Shown here: in pieces, positions 1 through 9,600 of the stretch
Layout of the letters: the number at the start of each line of letters is the position of its first letter
Position numbering within the stretch: the stretch's first letter is position 1
Source of the DNA: Oscillospiraceae bacterium
GTDB taxonomy: Bacteria > Bacillota > Clostridia > UBA1381
Direction: 5' to 3'
Length of the DNA stretch: 39,834 bases
NCBI GenBank assembly: GCA_022509005.1
Contig: JAFLUC010000015.1
Location: forward strand, 1 to 39,834
The notes under the pieces: model-generated
Told to the model about the DNA's origin: nothing
What the model saw: only the letters and a program-made list of their open reading frames with translations
Databases searched by the model: none
Program-made: the position numbers and the translations under genes

Positions 1-1
1 A

Positions 2-52
2 CCTTGTCGAAGGTTGTCAGATATTGCTTACACAACTTTCTCTGCAGACCCA
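2..52 (+). repeat. Terminal repeat copy 1 (possible structured RNA element)
   Basis: About 50 nt beginning CCTTGTCGAAGGTTGTCAG and ending in AGACCCA. It is nearly the same as 39611-39660 at the other end of the window, with a few substitutions and one indel. It could fold as a small CCTT/AAGG hairpin (GTCG loop) followed by a GTTGT/ACAAC stem; the two stems share G13, so they may compete. A strong hairpin at 58-89 follows immediately, so it looks like the 3' part of a plus-strand transcript coming from outside the window. Its identity is unknown to me. Confidence 0.6.
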
Positions 53-57
53 AATAT

Positions 58-89
58 AAATCGCGGAGCCGTCACAAGCTCCGCGATTT
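58..89. terminator. Hairpin terminator, probably bidirectional
   Basis: Perfect 12-bp inverted repeat (AAATCGCGGAGC / GCTCCGCGATTT) with an 8-nt loop. It lies between the end of the minus-strand GH43 gene at 100 and the repeat at 2-52. The U-tract is short on both strands (GCATTTT on plus), so strength is uncertain, but position and stem fit a shared terminator for convergent transcripts. Confidence 0.6.
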
Positions 90-99
90 GCATTTTAAA

Positions 100-1023
100 C
101 TAATCTATCGGATACGCATTTACAAGCGCATCGTATTCCTCATCGGTTATCGGCATTGTCGTGCCGTGACGGTATATATCGTCAAATACCGCATCGCCTG
201 CCGAGGTGAATTTGCCCTTTGCGATGTCGGTTGTGATAAACGGCTTATATCCGTCCTTACCACTGTAATGGTCAAGCAGGAGGCACCATTTGTTTTCGTT
301 GTGATACTTGAAGATTGTCGGTCCTTCATAGCCGAAAACAGTGTTTCCGGGGATTCCGTCAATTGTATATGTTTCGACCGGCTCCCACGGTCCGTCAAGC
401 GAAGGCGCGCTTTCCATTGTCACAGCTTTAAAGGTTTCGTCCTTTGTGAAGCGGTAGAATATACCGCTATGGCTTGTTATCGTTGTGTCGATCGAGCAGT
501 TTTCGTTTTCAATAAATATTTCAGGCTTCGTAAATGAATGAAAATCCTTTGTGTATGCGCGGTACATTCTTTGCTTTGTGAAATTATCATCTGATGTTTT
601 TGAAGCCCAGAACACCATATACGCATCCTTTGCCGGATCGTATTCCGCCTCAGGTGCCCAGAGGCATCCGGCGCTTTCATCCATGCATTCTATCATTTCC
701 GGCGCCGTCCAGTGGATAAGATCAGGACTTTCCCATACGATAAGACTCCTTGAACCTGTCTGCTGGCAGCTAAGCCATCTGTTTTTATCATAACGGCGGT
801 GATAGATGCTCAGATCTGTGGCGATCACATAGAATTTACCGTCTTTGCCGCGTTCTATGTACGGATCGCGAACTCCCGCTTCACCTATCATGCTTGTAAG
901 GATAGGCTGCTTTCTGTTCAGTGTTTTCCAGATAGTTCCGTCTTTGGAAACAGAAAAATAAATCTGTTCATGTGCCGGGTCAGATTCTGTTCCTATGAAG
1001 TGTACAAACAAATATGCTCCCAT
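100..1023 (-). CDS. Glycoside hydrolase family 43-like protein (arabinosidase/xylosidase type)
   Basis: 307-residue protein with the five-bladed beta-propeller pattern of GH43 enzymes. The three acidic residues expected for the family are visible: D53 in VRDPYI (general base), D179 in SIDT (pKa modulator) and E233 in YEGP (general acid). There is no signal peptide or membrane segment, so it probably acts in the cytoplasm on imported oligosaccharides, perhaps arabinose- or galactose-containing pectin side chains; the substrate is inference. The ATG at 1023 is preceded by a strong AGGAG ribosome binding site and starts only 13 nt after the stop codon of the SLH protein gene, so the two are very likely co-transcribed. 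A GH43 with intact catalytic residues is confident; subfamily and bond specificity cannot be told from reading. Confidence 0.85.
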   Translation of the reverse strand: MGAYLFVHFIGTESDPAHEQIYFSVSKDGTIWKTLNRKQPILTSMIGEAGVRDPYIERGKDGKFYVIATDLSIYHRRYDKNRWLSCQQTGSRSLIVWESPDLIHWTAPEMIECMDESAGCLWAPEAEYDPAKDAYMVFWASKTSDDNFTKQRMYRAYTKDFHSFTKPEIFIENENCSIDTTITSHSGIFYRFTKDETFKAVTMESAPSLDGPWEPVETYTIDGIPGNTVFGYEGPTIFKYHNENKWCLLLDHYSGKDGYKPFITTDIAKGKFTSAGDAVFDDIYRHGTTMPITDEEYDALVNAYPID

Positions 1024-1036
1024 ATGCTTCTCCTGT

Positions 1037-4000
1037 TTATTCGTATATTACTATGAACTTAGCTGTAGGCACTGCTGACGATGATGAGGTTGAGCCTGAA
1101 ACGTATGTGACAAGAACCTTTGAACAGCTTGTGCCGTAATCATTCGCGCCCTTGAGATCCTGTATCGTAAGAGCCGTACTCTCCGTACCTTTTGCATAAG
1201 GTGTGAACTCTCTCTCTTCGGCATCGTATCTTACGATCTTTGTTGACGATGAAACCTTAATTTCCATATAATCAGATTCATTAATATTTCCTGATTCGTC
1301 AAAGCCGTCGCGAGTTACATAAAGCAAATTTTCATCAGTAAGAACCTGCATTATATTTACCATAAACGCGCGTGATGAAATACCGGTTACATTACCGCCT
1401 GTTGTCCAGTAGTTTTCGAGATCCGAGCTTGACGGCTCTTCGCCGTTCTCTACATCCTGTACTATAGCTGTCTTGGGATAACGGAAATCATATTTGTATA
1501 GCTGATAATAGTTATCCGCAGTCTGCTCTTGCTGGTCGCGCCAGTTATAGGTCTCATACCGCATATTGCCTTCTTCATCTTCTGAAGCGGTTACGTCACC
1601 GTTAAGCTTATCCTGTATATCGCTGAACTTGACTGCAGTCATATATGTATTCGCATACTTATCTCCGTCCAGACCGTTGAGGATGATATCTCCCTTTGAA
1701 ATATTCCTGGTAAACACATTCTTATAATCAGGTGCGATCTTTGTCTTTGTAACTGTTGTCGCACTGTTATAGGTGTAGAGCATACTGAATATATCACCGC
1801 TGGATTCATCATATTCTTCGTCTATATTCTTGCCTACGAGTCTGTATGCTGTTGTATATGTAATCGCTGTACCGCTCTTCATCGTTGAGTTATAAACAAG
1901 CAATACGTTCGGATACTTTGTAGAACTCAGGTCATACGCGTCAAGATAATAGGTTGAACCCGATATCATTGAGTTGGTGCTTATCGCCGATTTCAGAGAA
2001 TATGCGTTTGTATCGGTTCTGTCCTTGGGGATTACAAACAGCGGCGTGGTTGACTTGATGGAATATGCGGTTGAGCCTGTGCTCTTGTTTGTCTCCTTTA
2101 CGCTGCTGGAAGTAACGTAATATTTAGTGGTCGGATCCATTCTCCTGAACCTGTAAAGCGAGCCGTTATCCTCGTTTGTTTCCCCGTCCTTGTCGGAATT
2201 AAGAAGTATAACATTTTCGATCTGTCCTGATGAATTGAAGCCTACTTTTATGAGCTGATTATAGCCTGTTCCTTTTACAGTGATATTTGCTATATCAGCA
2301 TCGGGAAGCTCAGCATTAGCCTCAAGAGCTGCTATAATTGATTCCGGTGAGGACTTCTTTGAATTTAGCTTCGGGTTTGTATCCTGGATCTTGTACTTCT
2401 TCACGCTATATGCTGTTGATGATGTGAATGAAGTTGCTGAAGTATTTGTAGGCGCATACAACTGGAGATAGTAATCCTCGCCTTCGCCCTCAGCGTTTAC
2501 TACATAAGCGTAAGGATAGAATGTTGTAGTTTTTGTAATAGTACCCCATTCAAGTGTGCCGAATGCATCAACGTGTGCTGTAATAGAAGCGCCTGTTTCA
2601 AGCGTAGTCTTGTCCTTATTAGCTATATAATCAAGGAAGCGGTCGCTTACATGATACTCCTTATTGTTGATTGAAACAGTTTTATCTTTATCGTTTATAT
2701 TAAGTGACGTAATCGTTCCCGAAACGGTTTCGCTGCATACAAGCACGGTATAATAATCCCCGTCAAGATTCAGCGCATAGCTCACAACATCGCCGGAAGA
2801 AAGTGAGGTTGTTTCATAATCCGTTCCGTTCTTTGTCATTGTAAACTTATAGTCTGCCGCATCCGGGTTAAGAGTAAGCGTGTAGCCTGTCTTTGTTTTA
2901 TCGATTATTCTGTAATCAGGTGATACGGGAACAGAGTTGGGAACTATAGTTTCATAATCATAAATATCGATAATATTGTACTTACCGGTAGAGCCGGAAT
3001 CTATAATTCTTACATTTCCGTATATTTTATTCTCGGAATTATCGTCAAACCACTGTGTCAGTGCTTCCTCCGACGAATACATGTTATCGCCTATTGTTAC
3101 ATAGTCTGGAACGACGCGCCCGTTGTATCTGATGGTAAGATCCTCAGCATCAAGCCTTATTGTTGACGCTTTGCCTGAGCCTTCTGTGTAATATTTAATC
3201 GTATAATTTGAATAATCATACAGGTCGTATGATGAAATTGTCAGTTCCTTGTTTGTGTATGTTTCATTGTCAATTTCAACAAGCCATTTATCTATTGAAA
3301 GATTATCTGTGCGGTAGTAGATCTGTATTGTTTTTCCGAGATATGCCGTCATTTCCGAAAGCGAGCTTGTATATTCGGTGTAGTCGATAACATATTCTTC
3401 ATTTGTTCTGTCTTCATCGATAGCGAAATATCCGGGGCTGAGTGTACCTGCATCACAATTTGATGTGATTGACTCCTCAACGCCAACAACGGTTCCTTTG
3501 AGCTTATATACATTAAGATAGTCGTTAAGGATGGTTTTATCCGTTGTTTCCCATTTATTGCTTCCGTTGTTTTCACGAATCGGAACCTCAAGCGCATTGT
3601 ACATGATCTGTGCAACAACGCCTCTTGGCGCGTTATCGGTATAGCCTATACCGCTTATACCCTTATTGAGTTTGAGACTGTTAGCCTCTGCACGGTAGCC
3701 TTCGGGATATCCGCCGTTCGCATCTGCATCGTTCTGATAGCCGAGCGTGCAGACAACCATTTTAAGAGCCTGCTCATATGTAACAGGAGCGTCGGGACCG
3801 AATTCCGTATCGCTGAAACCGTTTACAATACCGAGATTATATGCTACGCATATATTCGCATTTGCCCAGTGATCCGTTGACAGATCCTCGAATCTGGTGA
3901 TTTTATCGGATAATCCGCCATATCCGAGCATATAAACAATAAGCTTGGTGAACTCGGCTCTTGTTATGCTCTTATCGGGACCAAAGGTGCCGTCCTCATA

Positions 4001-4165
4001 GCCGTTGATGACTTTCAGCTTATTAAGAGTAACAATTGCCTCCTGATAAGGATTGGTTTCGTTAACATCGCTGAATGATGCCGCGCCGGAATTCAAGTGA
4101 AACGGCGTCATCAATGAGGTTATCATTGTGACAAGCGCCACAAGCAATGAAAGCTTTTTCTTCAT
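1037..4165 (-). CDS. Secreted SLH-domain surface protein
   Basis: 1042-residue protein with a signal peptide (residues 1 to about 29, KKK then a hydrophobic stretch). Three S-layer homology repeats follow at about 30-80, 91-142 and 153-193, with typical elements such as GYEDGTFGPDKSITRAEF and GFSDTEFGPDAPVTYEQA. SLH domains bind pyruvylated secondary cell-wall polymer and hold proteins on the surface of Gram-positive cells. The remaining ~850 residues are rich in Ser, Thr, Tyr, Asp and Asn, look all-beta, and match no family I can name; I see no catalytic motif. It could be an S-layer-like structural protein or a glycan-binding scaffold. The ATG has an AGAAAGGA ribosome binding site and a near-consensus promoter at 4243-4271. 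It is the first gene of a two-gene unit with the GH43 enzyme. Confidence 0.85.
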   Translation of the reverse strand: MKKKLSLLVALVTMITSLMTPFHLNSGAASFSDVNETNPYQEAIVTLNKLKVINGYEDGTFGPDKSITRAEFTKLIVYMLGYGGLSDKITRFEDLSTDHWANANICVAYNLGIVNGFSDTEFGPDAPVTYEQALKMVVCTLGYQNDADANGGYPEGYRAEANSLKLNKGISGIGYTDNAPRGVVAQIMYNALEVPIRENNGSNKWETTDKTILNDYLNVYKLKGTVVGVEESITSNCDAGTLSPGYFAIDEDRTNEEYVIDYTEYTSSLSEMTAYLGKTIQIYYRTDNLSIDKWLVEIDNETYTNKELTISSYDLYDYSNYTIKYYTEGSGKASTIRLDAEDLTIRYNGRVVPDYVTIGDNMYSSEEALTQWFDDNSENKIYGNVRIIDSGSTGKYNIIDIYDYETIVPNSVPVSPDYRIIDKTKTGYTLTLNPDAADYKFTMTKNGTDYETTSLSSGDVVSYALNLDGDYYTVLVCSETVSGTITSLNINDKDKTVSINNKEYHVSDRFLDYIANKDKTTLETGASITAHVDAFGTLEWGTITKTTTFYPYAYVVNAEGEGEDYYLQLYAPTNTSATSFTSSTAYSVKKYKIQDTNPKLNSKKSSPESIIAALEANAELPDADIANITVKGTGYNQLIKVGFNSSGQIENVILLNSDKDGETNEDNGSLYRFRRMDPTTKYYVTSSSVKETNKSTGSTAYSIKSTTPLFVIPKDRTDTNAYSLKSAISTNSMISGSTYYLDAYDLSSTKYPNVLLVYNSTMKSGTAITYTTAYRLVGKNIDEEYDESSGDIFSMLYTYNSATTVTKTKIAPDYKNVFTRNISKGDIILNGLDGDKYANTYMTAVKFSDIQDKLNGDVTASEDEEGNMRYETYNWRDQQEQTADNYYQLYKYDFRYPKTAIVQDVENGEEPSSSDLENYWTTGGNVTGISSRAFMVNIMQVLTDENLLYVTRDGFDESGNINESDYMEIKVSSSTKIVRYDAEEREFTPYAKGTESTALTIQDLKGANDYGTSCSKVLVTYVSGSTSSSSAVPTAKFIVIYE

Positions 4166-4242
4166 TAAAAATCAATTCCTTTCTGCAAACAGATAAAGCG
4201 TTATATAATTACCGCAATATCTACTATGGTTATACATGAATA

Positions 4243-4271
4243 ATTATATCACTCTTTGTTTGTTAAGTCAA
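4243..4271 (-). promoter_or_regulatory. Sigma-A promoter of the SLH-GH43 operon
   Basis: On the minus strand TTGACT (4271-4266) and TATAAT (4248-4243) are separated by exactly 17 nt, preceded by TGA at the extended -10 position. The start of the SLH gene lies 78 nt downstream. Confidence 0.75.
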
Positions 4272-4295
4272 TCGATTTTGTGATTTGTCATGTAT

Positions 4296-4321
4296 GAAAT
4301 ATTTGTGAGAAATATTTGTGA
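4296..4321 (+). repeat. Tandem 13-bp direct repeat in the ftsH/SLH intergenic region
   Basis: GAAATATTTGTGA occurs twice back to back. The pair lies 38 nt upstream of the ftsH -35 box and 25 nt upstream of the divergent SLH -35 box, a plausible operator position for either gene. No known regulator motif was recognised. Confidence 0.55.
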
Positions 4322-4358
4322 ACAGGCTGTAAAAAGTCAAGAAATCAAAGAAAATGTG

Positions 4359-4387
4359 TTGAAATTTTTAAAGAAATGTGATAGACT
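4359..4387 (+). promoter_or_regulatory. Candidate ftsH promoter
   Basis: TTGAAA (4359-4364), 17-nt spacer, TAGACT (4382-4387). The -10 box is two mismatches from consensus; another TATTAT-like stretch follows at 4386-4391. Distance to the ATG is about 50 nt. Confidence 0.5.
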
Positions 4388-4436
4388 ATTATCCTGAGTT
4401 TAAATATCATCTTCGAAAGGAGAAGGACTATAATAT

Positions 4437-6431
4437 ATGAATGAAGAGAAAAGAAAGAAACAGGATCCAAAGGGCGGCAAAACTCCGTTTAAAAATCCTT
4501 TGATTATTTTTCTTATTATATCGGTGATTGCAACACTCATACTTAATCTTGCGATCAACTTTATTTCCAATCCGGGAAATAAAGAGATATCATATGATAA
4601 GTTTCTGAATATGCTTGAGGAAAAGGAGGTAGACGAGGTCGTTATAAAAAGCGACAGAATAGTAATATACGGTCAGCCCAAAATAACCGAAGAAAAGGCT
4701 GCTGAGCAGAAAAGCAGATCATTGTTCTCGATCACCGGCTTCGGAGAAAGCGCGGAGGATAAAGTAAAGAACTCCAGACCGACATATTATACGGGATATA
4801 TAAAATATGATGAGATTGTTCCTCTGCTCAATGATAGCGGGATAAAGTTCTCAGCGCCTGTTGATAATTCGAATCCGATCGTGAATTTTGTTATTTCATG
4901 GATACTTCCGCTTGTGTTCATGTATATTATCGTAATGCTCTTTATGCGGTTCATGTCCAAAAAAATGGGCGGCGGCGGACTCATGGGCATAGGTCAGTCA
5001 CACGCGAAAATGTATAATATAGAGAATAAAACGGGTATCACCTTCAAGGATGTGGCAGGTCAGGAGGAGGCAAAGGAATCGCTTGATGAAATTGTTGATT
5101 TCCTGCATAACCCGAGCAAATATACTGAAATAGGCGCAAAACAGCCCAAGGGCGCATTGCTCGTAGGTCCGCCAGGAACAGGTAAAACTTTGCTTGCAAA
5201 GGCGGTAGCCGGAGAGGCGAACGTGCCGTTCTTCTCGCTTTCAGGTTCGGAGTTCGTTGAGATGTTTGTCGGCGTCGGTGCGTCACGAGTACGTGACCTC
5301 TTTAAGCAGGCAAACGCGAAAGCACCATGTATAATATTTATAGACGAGATCGATGCTATCGGAAAATCGAGAGATAATCAGATGTCGTCAAATGACGAAC
5401 GTGAGCAGACTCTGAATCAGCTTCTTGCTGAAATGGACGGCTTTGACCCGTCAAAGGGTATCGTAATACTTGCCGCGACAAACAGACCTGAAATTCTCGA
5501 TAAGGCGCTTCTGCGACCTGGACGATTTGACAGAAGAATTATTGTTGAAAAACCTGATCTGAAAGGCAGAGAGGATATATTACAGGTTCATATAAAGAAC
5601 GTAAAGACAGCCCCTGATGTAGATCTTCACGAAATGGCGCTTGCCACAAGCGGTGCTGCCGGAGCGGATCTTGCAAATATGGTAAATGAAGCCGCCCTGC
5701 GCGCCGTTCGGTTCGGCAGAAAGGCAGTAACCCAAGAGGATCTTATGGATTCTGTTGAGGTTATTATAGCCGGTAAGGAGAAGAAGGACAGAATCTTATC
5801 CGCAGAGGAAAAGAGAATTGTATCGTTCCATGAGGTAGGTCACGCGCTTGCAACGGCGCTTCAGAAGAATACACAGCCTGTACAGAAAATCACTATCGTG
5901 CCGAGGACTATGGGAGCGCTGGGCTATACGATGCAGATGCCGGACGAAGAAGAGAAGTATTTAAACAGCCGAGACGAGCTGCTTGATCAGATAACGGTAT
6001 TTCTTGCCGGACGCGCGGCGGAGGAGCTTGTGTTCAATACCATGACAACCGGCGCTTCAAACGATATTGAGCGCGCAACGGATCTTGCAAGAAAGATGAT
6101 AACAATGTTCGGTATGAGCGAGAAGTTTGGTCTTGTAGGTCTTGAGAGCATTGAAAACAAGTATCTTGACGGCAGAAGCGTGGCGAACTGCTCAGAGGAA
6201 ACAAAAACGGAGATCGACCGTGAGATCGTTAAGATCATGAAGGAACGCTATGAAATAGCAAAGAGCTTGCTGCGGGATAACCGTGACGCGCTTGATGAGA
6301 TCGCAGAGTTCCTTATAGATAAGGAAACGATCACCGGCGACGAGTTCATGGAGATCTTCAATAATGTAAGAGAGAGAAGAGCGCTGATTGCCGAAGCTGA
6401 AACTGAAATGGCGACGGAAACAGAAGAATAA
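4437..6431 (+). CDS. ftsH: ATP-dependent zinc metalloprotease FtsH
   Basis: 664-residue membrane-bound AAA+ protease that degrades misfolded membrane proteins and short-lived regulators. Two N-terminal membrane segments (about 21-44 and 150-172) flank an extracytoplasmic FtsH_ext domain. The AAA module has Walker A GPPGTGKT at 244-251, Walker B IIFIDEID near 299-306 and the second region of homology [19 protein letters not shown] at 347-365. The zinc protease site is HEVGH at 465-469 (H465, E466, H469) with D543 in GASND as the probable third ligand. Length is normal for the family. The ATG follows a GGAGAAGGA ribosome binding site by about 9 nt. It is monocistronic, with its own promoter and a strong terminator at 6442-6474. 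Identification is very secure. Confidence 0.98.
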   Translation: MNEEKRKKQDPKGGKTPFKNPLIIFLIISVIATLILNLAINFISNPGNKEISYDKFLNMLEEKEVDEVVIKSDRIVIYGQPKITEEKAAEQKSRSLFSITGFGESAEDKVKNSRPTYYTGYIKYDEIVPLLNDSGIKFSAPVDNSNPIVNFVISWILPLVFMYIIVMLFMRFMSKKMGGGGLMGIGQSHAKMYNIENKTGITFKDVAGQEEAKESLDEIVDFLHNPSKYTEIGAKQPKGALLVGPPGTGKTLLAKAVAGEANVPFFSLSGSEFVEMFVGVGASRVRDLFKQANAKAPCIIFIDEIDAIGKSRDNQMSSNDEREQTLNQLLAEMDGFDPSKGIVILAATNRPEILDKALLRPGRFDRRIIVEKPDLKGREDILQVHIKNVKTAPDVDLHEMALATSGAAGADLANMVNEAALRAVRFGRKAVTQEDLMDSVEVIIAGKEKKDRILSAEEKRIVSFHEVGHALATALQKNTQPVQKITIVPRTMGALGYTMQMPDEEEKYLNSRDELLDQITVFLAGRAAEELVFNTMTTGASNDIERATDLARKMITMFGMSEKFGLVGLESIENKYLDGRSVANCSEETKTEIDREIVKIMKERYEIAKSLLRDNRDALDEIAEFLIDKETITGDEFMEIFNNVRERRALIAEAETEMATETEE

Positions 6432-6441
6432 TAAAGAGAAA

Positions 6442-6474
6442 TACCGCTGCTTGTGCAAGCAGCGGTATTTTTTT
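6442..6474 (+). terminator. ftsH rho-independent terminator
   Basis: Near-perfect stem TACCGCTGCTTG / CAAGCAGCGGTA with a tiny loop, followed by TTTTTTT. On the other strand the stem is followed by a weaker T-rich run, so it may also stop transcription from the convergent pectin lyase gene. Confidence 0.9.
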
Positions 6475-6489
6475 GCATATGTATTAATG

Positions 6490-6498
6490 TAGCGTAGA
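6490..6498 (+). repeat. Partial copy 3 of the TAGCGTAGA repeat
   Basis: TAGCGTAGA directly upstream of the GGGGGA ribosome binding site of the 55-codon ORF. The same nine bases end the longer repeats at 11198-11254 and 20778-20804, also immediately before ribosome binding sites. Nine bases alone would be weak; the shared position makes it notable. Confidence 0.4.
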
Positions 6499-6513
6499 AA
6501 TGGGGGAATCAAT

Positions 6514-6681
6514 ATGAAAAAACTGATACTATCAATCATTGCCGTAATATTTATAACGGTAATTATCCCACTCGCAATAGTGGAGCTTGTGCCGCCGCAT
6601 AATAATGCAGCGTCGACCGAGCCGCAACAATCCCGCAGCAGCGATTTTGCTGCTGCGGAATTACAGTTGCGTGGTTGTTAA
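6514..6681 (+). pseudogene. 55-residue single-pass membrane peptide, possible spoIID 5' remnant
   Basis: A short ORF not overlapping other genes except for 4 nt at its end. It has a GGGGGA ribosome binding site and an ATG start. The peptide begins MKKLILSIIAVIFITVIIPL with a single hydrophobic segment, then VPPHNN and a short polar tail. The start resembles the N-terminal anchor of the sporulation protein SpoIID (B. subtilis SpoIID has a similar hydrophobic stretch followed by FQHN), but the catalytic remainder of ~280 residues is missing. The reading frame runs through a CCGCAGCAGC/GCTGCTGCGG hairpin at 6633-6658 and ends at the convergent lyase gene, which suggests truncation by rearrangement. 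It might instead be a genuine small membrane peptide. The SpoIID link rests on resemblance only. Confidence 0.4.
6633..6658. terminator. GC-rich hairpin at the 3' end of the pectin lyase gene
   Basis: Perfect 10-bp stem CCGCAGCAGC / GCTGCTGCGG with a 6-nt loop, 19 nt past the minus-strand stop at 6678. Neither strand carries a proper U-tract after the stem, so it may be a 3'-end protecting hairpin or a weak terminator backed up by the one at 6442-6474. Confidence 0.4.
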
Positions 6682-9600
6682 AGTTCCTGTTTCATCCCAG
6701 ACTCCATCGCCGGGAATATCGGATTCATACCGGCTGTTGAATCCCATGCAAACAGCTTAACCCTGCTGTTTCCTATAGCATTATCAAATGCTATTTCCCC
6801 GGTTTTACTATCACCTGACACAATATTTGAATACGTATCTCCGATCTTAACTGCTTTAAGTATACGACCATCATATAGCGCGCCTATAACCGTAAGATTT
6901 TCAATCGCTGTGCTTGTCGTAATGCTGTAGCTTACAGTTCTACTCGTTACCTTGGTGATTTTAAATTCACTCGCCGGAGTCGGTGTCGGGCTCGGACTCG
7001 GTGTCGGATCCGGCTCAACATACGGCACATACGTTATAACATTGACATTCTTGATTTTGGAAACCTTGCTGTTTATGGTATCAAAGAACTCAATACCGGT
7101 AATCGCTATATCGTCAAGATAAGCAAGATTCTTTCCTTCAAGAAGCGTTGCGCCTGACGCATCTGTGATTTTATACGAAATAGTTTTAGCTTCGGTATCT
7201 ATATCAAGTCTTGTGTGTATATAGTTGTCAAATGCGCTTGATATGCTTCCATAGGTCGTCTTATCCTCATTTACAGTATAGCTCGATGAGTCTACCTGAC
7301 CCTCAACCCATGCGACACCGGTTTTATCATATCCGTTCTTATTTGACGAACCCGGACGCTTTGACGCGTCAACGAGGGCAATTCTTGCTCTTGTGCCATC
7401 CGCAATATTCGAATCAAATTCAACAGAATAGGTTGTTTCATCCTTTACGATTGAGCTTATATCGGCTATCGAGAGTGCGCAGGCATTATTCGCATTCGAC
7501 GCGTTTGTGAATGTGATTTCATTTTCTGAGCCTGAGGCCTGCGAAACAGTTATTCTGCTGTTTTCCTTAAAGTCCGTAACAGCGTGATCAACGGGAGTAG
7601 GCGGCGCTACGTACTTGCCAAGCTCCTTCTTTGTATATGAGAGAGCTTCAATCATAGGAGCCGCTGATATTGTGCCCTCGCCGTTCTTTGTGGTTGATAT
7701 TCTGATCTGCTCAAGACTCAGACCGTTAAGGTCAAACGAAGTTGTGTACTGAGCCTCTATGCCGTCCTCCCATTGATTAGAGGTACCGTAAACGGTTGCG
7801 TTTGCTGTGCTGTTGTCATAATCAAATTCGATATTTAAGACCCAACGCTTTGCACTTCCCTGAACAGATCCTATTTTGTCTATAACCGGATTCCATGTTG
7901 ATGAGAATGATGCCGGGTCATTTGCGCCTATCTTAGTTGTAAGAGCGGCAGCAGATGTTGCATACGGCTGTGTGAAGGTAAGAATATTTCTTCCGTCCTC
8001 GCCGAGAAGCTCTATGTTTAATGAATATTCATGACCGTCCCAGTTCCAGTTCTCTCCATCAATTCTTTGTCCGCCTGTGGTGATATGGCAGTTAAGGATC
8101 GCATGACCGTCTGTAAGCTTTGTTATATTTCTGTGCATTTCTCCGCCTGTGGATGCCTTAGTCTGCGTAAGCGTGCCGCTTATTGCAGTAGCGTTTGAAA
8201 GCACGGTTTCTTTATCTGTATTTGTTGTTACAAATACATCATCGCCTGTAATGTCCTCTGAAACCATAGAAACTACATATACAGTACATTCAGCAGTGGC
8301 GCCGCTGTCGGTTGATTTTGCGGTAATAGTCGCCTTTCCTAATGAAACGCCGTAAACATTGCCCTCGCTGTCAACTGTTGCTACATTCTTATCTGATGAT
8401 GACCAGATAACATCCTGAACCGACGCATTTGCCGGAGCAACCGATGCTGTAAGCTTCTTGGAGTAGTCTAATCCGACGCTCATTGAGTCAGTGGATATCT
8501 TAACGCCCGTAACAGGTGTTGACCATACGGTAACCTCGCAGGTCGCGGTATATCCGCCGTCCTTTGCAATTGCCGTAATCGTTGCTGTGCCGTTGCTTAC
8601 GCCTGTTATTGTACCGCCTGTAACTGTTGCAACCGCCGGGTTTGATGAGGTCCATGTTATACCCTTTTTGGAAGCATTTGCCGGCTCAACCGATGCCGTT
8701 ATCGATACCGACTTTGTCTTTTCAACACTTACGCTTTTATCTGAAATAGATATACCGGTTACCGGAACCTTTTCGCCTGATCCGTATGTTACACTTGTAA
8801 AGAGTGTAGCCGGAGCGAGGTAGTTCATTGTTTTGCCGCTTGAATCCTTTGCAAGAGCTGCTGAACCGATATAGTAGCTCGTATGCGGCGGCTGGTTGTA
8901 TGCTACGTTCTGCCATGCTATGCCGCAGCGGTACTGCGCGTCATGCATGAGAGTTGTAAGTCTGTAATCTGTCGGGAGCGTTGATGTGAAGATTCTGAGA
9001 TACGGACTTTCATTCTGTCCCTTGCCGCCTGCAAGAATGATCTCTTCACGCCAGTCGCCCCAGATGTCTGCCGTAAGCGTAGGCGTGTGCTTTGTTGAGT
9101 TGTTTGATGCGCCTGAAATGTATCCGTTTCCGTCATCGTAGAAACGTGTTGTATATCCTGTTGACGCGTCAAACTTTGCAAGCTGGTTATCGTCAAGCAG
9201 CTCACGACCGAGATCGCCGTCCCAATATACCGTAAAGTTTGTCATACTTCTCGAGCTTGTTGCAGGGTGTGGGATCTCATTGCCGGATGAATCCTTAAGA
9301 TCTTTACCGGTAAGATCGTGTACCCCGGTATGGGATGCGCACCATGCAAGAGCAAGCGCATTTGGATTCTTCAACGCATAAGCGTCGTCAATGTTATCCA
9401 TAACACCGCGGCCGTTATCGGAGGATGATGTCTTCTTCTCGAAAAGTTCCACATAGTTCTTGTCGCCCGCCACTCTGAAGCTGTCCGAACGTGTTTTGAA
9501 ATCATCCTCCTTAACGCTGAATAATTCCTGTTTACCATCGTTGTTAAAATCGCTCAGGTGCATCGCGTCGCCGTGACCGAGGTTTGAGTCGCCAAGGATA

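Noticed and set aside
8149-8823. Plus-strand ORFs opposite the PL11 gene
   Set aside because: Their compositions mirror the lyase codons on the other strand; they have no ribosome binding sites and no homology that I recognise.
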